A stretch of DNA of 64,000 nt from the NCBI GenBank assembly GCA_947175545.1, contig CAMWNI010000002.1, positions 124,001-188,000 of the forward strand, read 5' to 3'. The stretch is from an uncultured Porphyromonadaceae bacterium (GTDB taxonomy: Bacteria; Bacteroidota; Bacteroidia; Bacteroidales; Muribaculaceae). Numbering within the stretch: the stretch's first letter is position 1; each line of letters begins with the position of its first letter. Below the pieces are notes generated by a model that saw only the letters and a list, made by a program, of their open reading frames with translations, was not told the origin of the DNA and ran no database searches. The position numbers were made by a program, and so were the translations under genes. Of the stretch, positions 21,682 to 28,922 are shown in pieces.

Positions 21682-22300
21682 AGAGGTCGTTGTCGTCATT
21701 GTTTTCGTCATCCCACTCGGCGGAGTCAATGGCCTCAATGGTGTTGTCAAGCGCCCGGTAAGGATCATAGCCTTCGCCGACTTCAATGATTATGGAGGAG
21801 CCGACCGGAACTACGGTTCCGGCGCGCATCGGCACTCCCATTGACTTGACGGCGATGACCAGGTCGCGATAGTCAGAGGGGACACGGACTTCGCGAATGT
21901 CCGTGAATCCAAGCGACTGAAGGGTTGCGCGCGCCTGACGCACGGACGACCCGATAAGTTCCGGAAGCGTTACTTTCTTGGCTTCGAAAGCATTGATTGT
22001 CAGGTAGACGGTGCGCCCGGGCTTAACTCTGTTGCCCGGAGGAGGCACCTGCTCGACTACGGAGCCGCGGGCGCCGTGGGAGCCATAGACGGAGTCAACA
22101 ACCTCAACCTGCAGATTACAGCCGCCCAGCGTCTGCCGGGCTTCGCTGACGGTCAGGGTGCGCACATCGGGAACCACCTGGACCTGACCGTGGGCCGTCC
22201 AGACATCCAGTCCCCACATTGCGAGAAATACGAGCATGATTCCGACGATAAACATCGCCAGAATATTAGCCGTCAAAGGATAACGCTTAAAGAAATTCAT
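21674..22300 (-). CDS. PASTA domain membrane protein
   Basis: 208 residues. One N-terminal membrane helix (residues 10-32, NILAMFIVGIMLVFLAMWGL) leads to a periplasmic part with two or three PASTA repeats: VQVVPDVRTLTVSEARQTL, KKVTLPELIGSSVRQARATL and KSMGVPMRAGTVVPVGSS. PASTA domains usually bind muropeptides or beta-lactams; here there is no kinase or transpeptidase domain attached. An acidic, Asn/Asp-rich tail ends the chain. It is first in the long minus-strand unit to maf, and coupling to rluD is common in Bacteroidetes. Confidence 0.9.
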   Translation of the reverse strand: MNFFKRYPLTANILAMFIVGIMLVFLAMWGLDVWTAHGQVQVVPDVRTLTVSEARQTLGGCNLQVEVVDSVYGSHGARGSVVEQVPPPGNRVKPGRTVYLTINAFEAKKVTLPELIGSSVRQARATLQSLGFTDIREVRVPSDYRDLVIAVKSMGVPMRAGTVVPVGSSIIIEVGEGYDPYRALDNTIEAIDSAEWDDENNDDNDLYD

Positions 22301-22319
22301 ATCAATCCTATTAGTTGCA

Positions 22320-22350
22320 CAAAGTTACGAATTTCCCTGAACATACACAA
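22320..22350 (-). promoter_or_regulatory. Promoter of PASTA-rluD-...-maf unit
   Basis: Minus strand: TTGTG (22350-22346), 18 bases, TAACTTTG (22327-22320), that is TTG with 20-base spacing. It leaves about a 15-base leader before the PASTA start at 22300. Confidence 0.75.
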
Positions 22351-22398
22351 CTTTCCCCGCGACGGGCATCTGATTCATGCAGTTTATACACAAAAAAA

Positions 22399-22423
22399 AG
22401 AGACCCGAGGGTCTCTCTTTTTT
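22399..22423 (-). terminator. Intrinsic terminator of rpsO
   Basis: AGAGACC / GGTCTCT stem with loop CGAG, flanked by A8 and T7 runs, so it could act both ways. It begins at the rpsO stop codon itself. Confidence 0.8.
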
Positions 22424-22698
22424 TACTTGCGGATGCCAAGTTCTTTCTGCGCGATGATTGCGCGGTAGCGGTTGATGTCCTTGCGGATCAGGTAGTCCAG
22501 CAGGCGACGACGCTTACCTACGAGTTGTTTCAGTGCGCGAGCGGTGGCATAATCTTTGTGATTTGACTTGAGGTGTTCAGTCAAATGAGCGATACGGACC
22601 GAGAATAATGCAATCTGCGCTTCAGGTGAGCCAGTGTCAGTCTTACCCTTACCGTATTTCTCAAAGATTTCAACTTTTTCGTCAGAATTAAGATGCAT
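22423..22698 (-). CDS. rpsO: 30S ribosomal protein S15
   Basis: 91 residues, close to the usual 89. Binds 16S rRNA and bridges to the 50S subunit. Signatures are TGSPEAQIALFSVRIAHLTEHL, shortened here to its core SPEAQIALFSVRI, and HKDYATARALKQLVGKRRRL with DINRYRAII near the end. It is monocistronic: own promoter, AT-rich 50-base leader, and terminator at the stop. No pnp follows, unlike the enterobacterial rpsO-pnp arrangement. Confidence 0.97.
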   Translation of the reverse strand: MHLNSDEKVEIFEKYGKGKTDTGSPEAQIALFSVRIAHLTEHLKSNHKDYATARALKQLVGKRRRLLDYLIRKDINRYRAIIAQKELGIRK

Positions 22699-22752
22699 TC
22701 TTAAGAAATTTTGGTGATTAATAATTATATGAATTGTTGCTTAAAGCGAGTG

Positions 22753-22783
22753 CAAAGGTAGGAAAAAAAAATGTAACTCACAA
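22753..22783 (-). promoter_or_regulatory. Promoter of rpsO
   Basis: Minus strand: TTG (22783-22781), 20 bases, TACCTTTG (22760-22753). The -33 box falls in the loop of the upstream gene's terminator hairpin. Confidence 0.75.
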
Positions 22784-22801
22784 GAATTGAGCTACATTTT
22801 T
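22767..22801 (-). terminator. Terminator of the T9SS-type secreted protein gene
   Basis: Inverted arms AAAAATGTAACTCA (22767-22780) and TGAGCTACATTTTT (22788-22801), one mismatch, loop of 7. Read on the minus strand it ends in a run of nine T. It lies 38 bases after the stop at 22839. Confidence 0.75.
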
Positions 22802-22810
22802 TGTAATTCA

Positions 22811-22836
22811 GGCGGATTTCCGCGGATTTCCGCGCC
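22811..22836. repeat. Double palindromic unit GCGGATTTCCGC
   Basis: Two overlapping copies of the 12-base unit GCGGATTTCCGC, each able to pair GCGGA with TCCGC, fill the space between the T9SS-type gene stop and its terminator. The same unit occurs twice more at 25434-25470. Confidence 0.6.
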
Positions 22837-22838
22837 TT

Positions 22839-24461
22839 TTAGAGGGCAATCTTGACGGTTTCGTTGCCTGAGCGCTTGATGAAGATGCCGTTTGACGGGT
22901 TGAGAACTTCGCGTCCCTGGAGGTCGAAGAACTTCACGGAGTCGCTGCCGGCAGCAGAGGAGTCGTCGGTTACGCTTTCAATTCCGCTCTCGTCTGTGAA
23001 GCGGACAATATAGCTGATGTATTTGCCCTTGTCGGCGCCGCCCCAGAAGTTATAGGCGTAGGACGAGAAGGTGTTCCAGTCAGCCGAGACGAACGGACGG
23101 CCCGAGATTTCCATCTCCATGAAGTCTGTCAGGCCGCTTTCGGGGTCGATTTCCACTTCGACTTCGTGGACCATGTTGTCTTCAATCCACTTGGCCAGGG
23201 AGGCATCGCGCGAGCGGAGGTAGTCAGTGTAAGGCATCCACTGTTCGGTTTCCGCCATGTAGACATAGCCGAGGTCGGCACCGCCGGCGTCGAGACTGCC
23301 AAGGACGTTGCCATCGTTGCTGACAGCGCTCGGGAGCATGCTGTAACCTTCAAGACCGATTGATTTGCCCTGGCCGGTCACGGTGTCATAGACATAGGGG
23401 GTGTAGAAGGCGGTTGACTGGCCCGAGGCAGAGTAGTAGGCCTTTTCTGTTGCCATTGCGACGTAGCGTCCGTTGGGTGAGATTCTCATGAGGTTGAAAA
23501 CGAAGGTGATGCCCTTTTCGCTCAATTCTCTGAGCATATTTTCATAGACCTTGTACTCTTCACTCCACTCCAGGTAGGGCTTGAGGGCTTCGTTGTAGGC
23601 CGCGATTTCTTCGGGAGTCATGAATTCGGCATAGGTCGGTTCCTTCAGCGAGGGGTCTTCGCGATATCTATTGTAGGCTTCGTCATAGGCTTCAAGTTCT
23701 TCTTCGGTCATGAAGTTTTCCATTGAGGGGATTACGGGACCGTCGCCGGGATAGGGAACAACCTCGATTCCTTCGGGCAGGCACTGGCTGCGCAGGGGCA
23801 GATCGTAGGTCCACTCGTTGGTTTCCGGATTCTGATGATAGACGATCGGTTCGTGATAGAAGCCGTTGCCGGAGGTAATCTGGCCCCAGATTGTGCGGCC
23901 GTCCTCGGTGATGCTGACTGCGGTTACGTATTGCGGCGCCTGGCCGATGAGGTCTTCAGTCGGGTATGGGAGCGGCTGCTGGCGGCCGTAAGTGCCGTTG
24001 GCGTTTGCGTCCCAGTAGCAGGGATAGACCATGAGGTCGGCTCCGTCAAGTACAAGTCCTGCTCCGGTGCTTGCGTTGCCGCAGATTCGGCTCATGTCAG
24101 GAGTGATTGCGTTTGCGCTGCCCATGCCTGCGGGGTCTGATGCAGCCAGGGGGAGACGGCTCCAGCGACCTGCTTTCCAGACGGATGATCCGCCGGCATT
24201 GTCAATGAATCCGACCATGCCGTCGCGGCCCCAGAAGTTGCCGTTGCCGACGCCGTAAGTGTTTGTGTTCGTTTCAAAGTAGTCGAAGTGGTCGTCGGTG
24301 TCCAGGTCGTAGACAATGACGGTTCCGTACATTTCCGACGAAGCGTAGCGTCCGTCAGTGCTGAAGCCGACAATGACATCATAGTAGGTCTTTGTTTCGA
24401 CTTCGGCAACTGCTCCGAGAGCGGGAGCGGCAGCCGCAATAGCAAGTAAGATTTTTTTCAT
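22839..24461 (-). CDS. Secreted beta-rich protein with T9SS type A-like C-terminal domain
   Basis: 540 residues with signal peptide (MKKILLAIAAAAPALGAVA). The body has WD/propeller-like repeats: GFSTDGRYASSEMYGTVIVY, AVSITEDGRTIWGQI, LMRISPNGRYVAMATE and SAVSNDGNVLGSLD. An inserted region, about residues 265-335, is charged and helical with two similar units (NFMTEEELEAYDEAYNRY and EFMTPEEIAAYNEALKPY). The last 35 residues (VKFFDLQGREVLNPSNGIFI, then TVKIAL) match the type IX sorting-like domain seen widely in Bacteroidales. Expected on the surface or secreted. The 45-base gap to the Sua5-like gene upstream has no clear promoter. Ligand or activity unknown. Confidence 0.85.
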   Translation of the reverse strand: MKKILLAIAAAAPALGAVAEVETKTYYDVIVGFSTDGRYASSEMYGTVIVYDLDTDDHFDYFETNTNTYGVGNGNFWGRDGMVGFIDNAGGSSVWKAGRWSRLPLAASDPAGMGSANAITPDMSRICGNASTGAGLVLDGADLMVYPCYWDANANGTYGRQQPLPYPTEDLIGQAPQYVTAVSITEDGRTIWGQITSGNGFYHEPIVYHQNPETNEWTYDLPLRSQCLPEGIEVVPYPGDGPVIPSMENFMTEEELEAYDEAYNRYREDPSLKEPTYAEFMTPEEIAAYNEALKPYLEWSEEYKVYENMLRELSEKGITFVFNLMRISPNGRYVAMATEKAYYSASGQSTAFYTPYVYDTVTGQGKSIGLEGYSMLPSAVSNDGNVLGSLDAGGADLGYVYMAETEQWMPYTDYLRSRDASLAKWIEDNMVHEVEVEIDPESGLTDFMEMEISGRPFVSADWNTFSSYAYNFWGGADKGKYISYIVRFTDESGIESVTDDSSAAGSDSVKFFDLQGREVLNPSNGIFIKRSGNETVKIAL

Positions 24462-24506
24462 TTTAAGTGAAGTGAAGTAGTGAATAAATGATATGTTTTT
24501 AGGGGT

Positions 24507-25094
24507 TTATTGCAGTTCCAGGGGGCCTTCGCGGAGAATTTCGGGGGCGGAAGAGTCAAGCAGGCTGACCATGGACGTGCTGCCGCGGAGGTCATCAGGG
24601 TCACGGTCAGCATCGGTCAGCATCAGCTCGACCTGCGATTCGAGGTCGAAGGGGTCAACGCCGCCGAGCGAGCCGCTGACTATCGGGTGGCCGAGTTCTT
24701 CGGCCAGAGCGCGGGCAATTTCATTGTCAGGGACGCGGACGCCAACCTGCTTGCGGTGTTTAAAGGGTTTTGGCAGGGCAGGCACGGGAGGGAGAATGAA
24801 GGTGAACGGACCCGGGAGATTGCGGCGCAGAACGTCGTAGGCGCGGTTGTCAATGCGGGCATATTGGGCAGCCTGGGCAATCGACGAGCAGACAATGGAG
24901 AGGGTCTGGCGCGCGGGATCAATTTTTTTCAAGCGACAGAGGGTGGCGATTGCCGTCGGGTTGAGCGAGTCGGCGGCAAGAGCGGGGTTCGAGTCGGTCG
25001 GGTAGATGACTACCCCACCCCGGCGGATAATGTTGACGGCACGCTCGATTGTCCGCATGTCAATTGATTTTGGGAAGACGCTTATAACATCCAT
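24507..25094 (-). CDS. Sua5/YciO/YrdC-domain protein, divergent
   Basis: 195 residues of the YrdC fold. The nucleotide/threonine site normally reading YPTDTVYGLG is here YPTDSNPALAAD, and the usual K-R-x-x-x-x-P segment is LKKIDPARQTLSIV; the late SANxSG motif reads VSGSLGG. LPGPFTFILP is well kept. These changes fit the YciO branch better than TsaC/Sua5, which make threonylcarbamoyl-AMP for tRNA t6A. The start shares a base with the acyltransferase stop. YciO itself has been reported to show activity only in some lineages, so the function stays open. Confidence 0.8.
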   Translation of the reverse strand: MDVISVFPKSIDMRTIERAVNIIRRGGVVIYPTDSNPALAADSLNPTAIATLCRLKKIDPARQTLSIVCSSIAQAAQYARIDNRAYDVLRRNLPGPFTFILPPVPALPKPFKHRKQVGVRVPDNEIARALAEELGHPIVSGSLGGVDPFDLESQVELMLTDADRDPDDLRGSTSMVSLLDSSAPEILREGPLELQ

Positions 25095-26116
25095 TATACC
25101 AACTTTTTAAGTTTTGGATAATAATCAGAGAGCCTGAGAGCGCAAGCGGCAAGAGCCGTTGTCGCGGCCATGGCGACGGTCAGGGCAACCGCAGGGGTGC
25201 AGAGGGCGTCGAGCTTCAGGCATCGGAAAAGGAACATAAGGACCATCGGATGGAGGAAGTAAACCCACATGCTGAGGCGGCGGAGCAGCAGCGAGGCGCC
25301 TGACGGGCGGCAGAAGGCGGACAGAGCCAGTGCCGCGCACACGAGGGCGAATCCGCCAATGAGGCGGTTGAAGCGGATTGCATGGTCAAAGGCGTAATGG
25401 CTCGCCGCAAGGGCGACAACAGCGAGGCAAAGCGGCGCGGATTTCCGCCAAAAAGGCGCGGATTTCCGCCATATTTCCATCCGTGAGAGGTAAAATCCGC
25501 TGAAAAAGAACAGTCCGCCGCCCAGGGCCGTCGAAGCGAAATTGAACAGCAGGGTTCCGGCAGCGGTTTGCTGCATCTGCCCGGCATAGAGACGGACTCC
25601 GACCGTCACAAGGGCGAACGCCAGGGCAAGGAGGGCCGTCAGCCACCGGCGGCGGCAGGTCAGGGCCAGCAGCCCCAGGGTGATGGCGAGGGCGTAGACA
25701 TACCAGAGGACGTAGGACGCAAAGGAGTGGCCCTCCGTAAATAAGGCGGCGAGGTTCTCGGCAACGGCCCGGCGGAACGGAATTTCCAGATGGACGCACT
25801 CGGCCACGGTCAGCGGCAGGTAGATCAGGTTCCAGTAGAGAAGTATTTTCAGCAGGCGGACGGCTCGCGAGGTCAGGTATGCCTCCCTGCCCTTCCCTGC
25901 CTCAGGGATTGAGTCGAGGCGCCCGGCCGTCAGGAATCCGGAACACGCAAAGAAGAACGGCACGCCCAGGGCAATGAACCAGTCGAAGGCCGGCGGATAA
26001 ATGCCGGCGGGGTCGTCGGTCAGATAGTAGACCGGAAGATGAATGGCCACGACGCAGAGTGCCATCAAGAACTTGACAACATCAATTCCGAAGTATTGTT
26101 CAGTCGATTGCGTCAT
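25094..26116 (-). CDS. Acyltransferase 3 family membrane protein
   Basis: 340 residues, about ten membrane helices. The N-terminus FGIDVVKFLMALCVVAIHLP carries the conserved histidine of the acyltransferase 3 (OafA/NodX-type) family, and FFFACSGFLTAGRL follows the family pattern. Such proteins O-acetylate surface glycans; substrate here is unknown. Residues near 215-230 contain a perfect seven-residue duplication (WRKSAPF WRKSAPL) from a 21-base tandem repeat. It sits 24 bases after the terminator of rpsP with no promoter of its own visible, so read-through may feed it. Confidence 0.88.
   Translation of the reverse strand: MTQSTEQYFGIDVVKFLMALCVVAIHLPVYYLTDDPAGIYPPAFDWFIALGVPFFFACSGFLTAGRLDSIPEAGKGREAYLTSRAVRLLKILLYWNLIYLPLTVAECVHLEIPFRRAVAENLAALFTEGHSFASYVLWYVYALAITLGLLALTCRRRWLTALLALAFALVTVGVRLYAGQMQQTAAGTLLFNFASTALGGGLFFFSGFYLSRMEIWRKSAPFWRKSAPLCLAVVALAASHYAFDHAIRFNRLIGGFALVCAALALSAFCRPSGASLLLRRLSMWVYFLHPMVLMFLFRCLKLDALCTPAVALTVAMAATTALAACALRLSDYYPKLKKLV
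25434..25470. repeat. 21-base tandem repeat containing GCGGATTTCCGC
   Basis: GGCGCGGATTTCCGCC at 25434-25449 and again, identical, at 25455-25470, separated by AAAAA. The 21-base period keeps the acyltransferase frame and encodes WRKSAP twice. Confidence 0.8.
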
Positions 26117-26140
26117 GGGGCGGGAGGAGGTTAAAAAGGC

Positions 26141-26175
26141 GAAAGCCTGCTCGGTTTTGGCTCGGGCAGGCTTTC
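26141..26175 (-). terminator. Intrinsic terminator of rpsP
   Basis: Perfect 10-base-pair stem GAAAGCCTGC / GCAGGCTTTC with a 15-base loop that can pair partly. On the minus strand it is followed after GCC by five T. It lies 25 bases after the rpsP stop. Confidence 0.75.
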
Positions 26176-26200
26176 AAAAGAATTTTGCATGAAGCGGAAC

Positions 26201-26758
26201 TTATTCAGCCTCAGCAGCAGGAGCTTCTTCTGCGGGAGCCTCGTTAGCGGCAGCTTCAGCAGCGGCGGCAGCCTCGGCTTCAGCCTTAGCGGCAGCAAGC
26301 TCGGCTTTCTTCTTGGCCACGGCTTCAGCCTTAGCCTTGTTGACAGCCTGCTCAGCCTCGAGACGAGCCTTCAGGTCCTGTTCTTTTTTGGAAGCCATAG
26401 CAGTCTTGTCAGCGTCGACAGCCTTCTGCTTGTTCTGCTTCCATGCGGCGAAGCGACGTTCGGCTTCAGCCTCGTCAAATGCGCCCTTCTTGACACCGCC
26501 CTGGAGGTGCTTCATCAGCAGCACGCCCTCTCCTGAGAGGATTGTGCGGACGGTCTGGGTGGGGATTGCACCGACGTTGAGCCAATACAGAGCCCGCTCG
26601 AAGTTCAAAGTTATCGTGGCGGGATTGGTGTTGGGGTTGTAAGAACCAATGCGCTCGATAAATTTGCCATCTCGTGGCGCTCTGCTGTCGGCGATTACGA
26701 TAGGATAGAACGCATAGTCTTTGTGACCACGACGCTGCAGGCGAATCTTAGTTGCCAT
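26201..26758 (-). CDS. rpsP: 30S ribosomal protein S16 with long Ala/Lys/Glu tail
   Basis: Core S16 covers residues 1-80: [59 protein letters not shown]. The remaining 105 residues are a helical low-complexity tail of Ala, Glu and Lys ending [13 protein letters not shown], giving 185 residues against about 82 in E. coli; long S16 tails are known from Bacteroidetes. It is separated from trmD and rimM and stands alone with promoter, leader hairpin and terminator. Confidence 0.96.
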   Translation of the reverse strand: MATKIRLQRRGHKDYAFYPIVIADSRAPRDGKFIERIGSYNPNTNPATITLNFERALYWLNVGAIPTQTVRTILSGEGVLLMKHLQGGVKKGAFDEAEAERRFAAWKQNKQKAVDADKTAMASKKEQDLKARLEAEQAVNKAKAEAVAKKKAELAAAKAEAEAAAAAEAAANEAPAEEAPAAEAE

Positions 26759-26815
26759 AGTAGAGTTTGGGTTTTGAAATTAGAAAATTAGTTAATGAGT
26801 TGGGTTTGTATTGGT

Positions 26816-26832
26816 GTCTTAGTTGCTAAGAC
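26816..26832 (-). promoter_or_regulatory. 5'-terminal hairpin of the rpsP leader
   Basis: Perfect palindrome GTCTTAG-TTG-CTAAGAC, 7 base pairs with a 3-base loop, starting about where transcription from the -7 box at 26838-26845 should begin. It may protect the mRNA end or serve as a protein site; this is inference. Confidence 0.55.
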
Positions 26833-26837
26833 GGGTG

Positions 26838-26867
26838 CAAAGTTACGAATAATTTTCGGAAAATCAA
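26838..26867 (-). promoter_or_regulatory. Promoter of rpsP
   Basis: Minus strand: TTG (26867-26865), 19 bases, TAACTTTG (26845-26838). Leader to the rpsP ATG is about 75 bases. The -33 box lies inside the last gene of the upstream operon's intergenic edge, 11 bases before the DUF4421 stop. Confidence 0.75.
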
Positions 26868-26877
26868 GTGTTTTTGT

Positions 26878-28005
26878 TTAAAATCTTACGCCGACAATGG
26901 CGGTTGCGTACTGCGTTGAGTTGAAAAAGGAGAAATTTTTGTTCAAAATGAATCCGCCGTTGAATTTAGCGACGATTCCGCAGAAGAGCATCCGGTTGTT
27001 ATAGGTCAGGGACATTCGTCCGATCATGTTGGCGGAAATCATTTCGCGGCGGCCGCGCGAGTCGGTGTGAAGTTCCGAATTGCGATAGCCGACGCAGGGC
27101 ATCGCTGTTATGTTGTAGAGGAAGTGGCGGTTGAGTACAAAGTTGTGGGCATAGCCGCCAAGGAGGGAGTATTCATTATAGTTGAACGTGTTGATCAGCG
27201 GAAAGTCCGGGTTTGCTTCCTTCATGTCGTCGGGCAGGTCGGAGAAGTCCATGACGATTCTGCGGTGGCCCCAGCGGAAGCCGCCAATCCAGGAGCCGGC
27301 GCTGCGGAGCTGATATTTCGAGTAGGCGTAGGCGGCGCTCTGCGAGTATCGGTTATGGTTGAAGAAGTAGAAGGCGGTTACGGAGGTCTGGCTCTGGCTC
27401 AGGCCATCGAAGGGCATGTGGAGAAACTTGCCGTTTTCGTAGTCGCCATAGCGGTCAATGTAAGCGCCGCCTTCGGTCTGCTGCGAGAGCAGCTCAACGG
27501 AGAAGCGGGAGCATGTGAAAGAGAAGTCAAGGGAGTTTCGCTTGTTTTTCCTGCCGTAGAAGAGTTCGTCGAGGGCGCGCGTGTAACTGATACCGACGGC
27601 CATGAAGTTCAGGCTGATACCGAGGTCTGAGCTGACGCGGCTTCGCACCGAGACGTTGTTTTGGTCGAAGAGGCTGAATACGTAACGATAGCTTTGGTTC
27701 CAGTTGTCGGACTTGACGGAGATTTTCCAGTTTTTGCCGGTACTGCGGACATAGGCGGGGTCATAAGAGTTGAACGTGCGGTCACCCCAGTTGTAGACCT
27801 TGAGGCAGAAGCGGGGAAAGCGCGGATAACTGATCCGGGGATCGTTGATCTGAAATCCGGTCCGGACCAGCTGCTGAAACCAGTTGCCATGGAGCGGCGC
27901 AAGGGAGTCGGCAGGAACAGGAATGGAATCGGAGGTTATATTATTCTCCGAGCGGCAGAATGAAAACGGTATTAATACGAGACAGAATAGCAGGAATCGT
28001 TTCAT
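26878..28005 (-). CDS. DUF4421 outer-membrane beta-barrel-like protein
   Basis: 375 residues with a signal peptide (MKRFLLFCLVLIPFSFC). The rest shows alternating polar/aromatic strands throughout, and ends FFNSTQYATAIVGVRF, with terminal Phe as in outer-membrane barrels. NWGDRTFNSYDPAYV and GISYTRALDELFYG follow the DUF4421 pattern I recognise from Bacteroidales. The function is unknown. It overlaps the miaA stop by four bases, ending the coiled-coil-DPP-miaA unit. Confidence 0.8.
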   Translation of the reverse strand: MKRFLLFCLVLIPFSFCRSENNITSDSIPVPADSLAPLHGNWFQQLVRTGFQINDPRISYPRFPRFCLKVYNWGDRTFNSYDPAYVRSTGKNWKISVKSDNWNQSYRYVFSLFDQNNVSVRSRVSSDLGISLNFMAVGISYTRALDELFYGRKNKRNSLDFSFTCSRFSVELLSQQTEGGAYIDRYGDYENGKFLHMPFDGLSQSQTSVTAFYFFNHNRYSQSAAYAYSKYQLRSAGSWIGGFRWGHRRIVMDFSDLPDDMKEANPDFPLINTFNYNEYSLLGGYAHNFVLNRHFLYNITAMPCVGYRNSELHTDSRGRREMISANMIGRMSLTYNNRMLFCGIVAKFNGGFILNKNFSFFNSTQYATAIVGVRF

Positions 28006-28922
28006 TTTTCAATCAGTGCGAGGGCCTTCTGAAGAAAAGAGGGGTCGTTATGGTCAATCCAGTCAATGTGGTGGCCACGGCGCTCCATTCCGCGAAACCA
28101 GGTCATCTGGCGCTTTGCAAACTGATGAATGGCAATGAGCAGTTCGCTCTCCATCCGGTCGAATGACATTTGTCCGGTCACGTAGAGCGTCAGATATTTA
28201 TACTCGAGACCATAATATATAAGGTCGTCGGCAGGGATTCCGGAGTCGAGCAGGCGGCGGACTTCGTCAGCCATTCCGGCGTCGAGACGGGCGCGCAGAC
28301 GCTGCTCGATGCGCCGACGGCGCTCGTCGCGGTCAATGGCGACGCCAATAATGGCGTCACACTCGGGCGGGACGCTGGCAACGGCGGGGTCGGCCTCGGG
28401 ATGGTCGGCGTAGAAGGTCTGAATTTCTATTGCGCGGATTGCGCGGGCGCAGGTGTCGACGTCAGTCGTGTTGTGGAGACGCTTCATGGAGGCGAGCATC
28501 TCGGTCAGTTCGTCAAGCGACTTGCCTCTGAGGGCGGCGCGCAGCGCGGGGTTTTCAGGGACTTCAGGGAGGACGAGGCCGCGCAGCAGCGACTCGACGT
28601 AGAGGCCCGTGCCGCCGCAGAGAATCGGCCGCTTGCCACGGGCGCGGATGTCGGCAATGGCGGCGCGGGCGTCAGTCAGGTATCCGTAGAGGTTATACTT
28701 GCTTCCGGCGGGCTGGGTGTCAATCAGATGATAAGGGACCCGGCCGTACTCTTCAAGGTCTTTGCCGGTTCCGAGGTCCATGCCGCGGTAGACCTGGCGC
28801 GAGTCGGCGCTGACAATCTCGCCGTTGCCGAGGGCAAGGGCGAGTTCGACGGCGCGGCGCGTTTTTCCGCTGGCGGTCGGTCCGGTAATGACAATAAGGT
28901 TATTACTTTCCAAGTTTGTCAA
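28002..28922 (-). CDS. miaA: tRNA dimethylallyltransferase
   Basis: Adds dimethylallyl to N6 of A37 in tRNAs reading UNN codons. In 306 residues: P-loop VITGPTASGKTRRAVELAL, DSRQVYRGMDLGTGKD, GGTGLYVESLLRGL and the C-terminal KYLTLYVTGQMSFDRMESEL followed by FAKRQMTWFRG. Length is standard. The start overlaps the end of the dipeptidyl peptidase gene by 20 bases. The window has no miaB; rimO is a separate relative. Confidence 0.95.
   Translation of the reverse strand: MTNLESNNLIVITGPTASGKTRRAVELALALGNGEIVSADSRQVYRGMDLGTGKDLEEYGRVPYHLIDTQPAGSKYNLYGYLTDARAAIADIRARGKRPILCGGTGLYVESLLRGLVLPEVPENPALRAALRGKSLDELTEMLASMKRLHNTTDVDTCARAIRAIEIQTFYADHPEADPAVASVPPECDAIIGVAIDRDERRRRIEQRLRARLDAGMADEVRRLLDSGIPADDLIYYGLEYKYLTLYVTGQMSFDRMESELLIAIHQFAKRQMTWFRGMERRGHHIDWIDHNDPSFLQKALALIEK

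Noticed and set aside
21682..21786. Earlier start for rluD
   Set aside because: Would overlap the PASTA gene by over 100 bases with a Thr/Met-rich leader.
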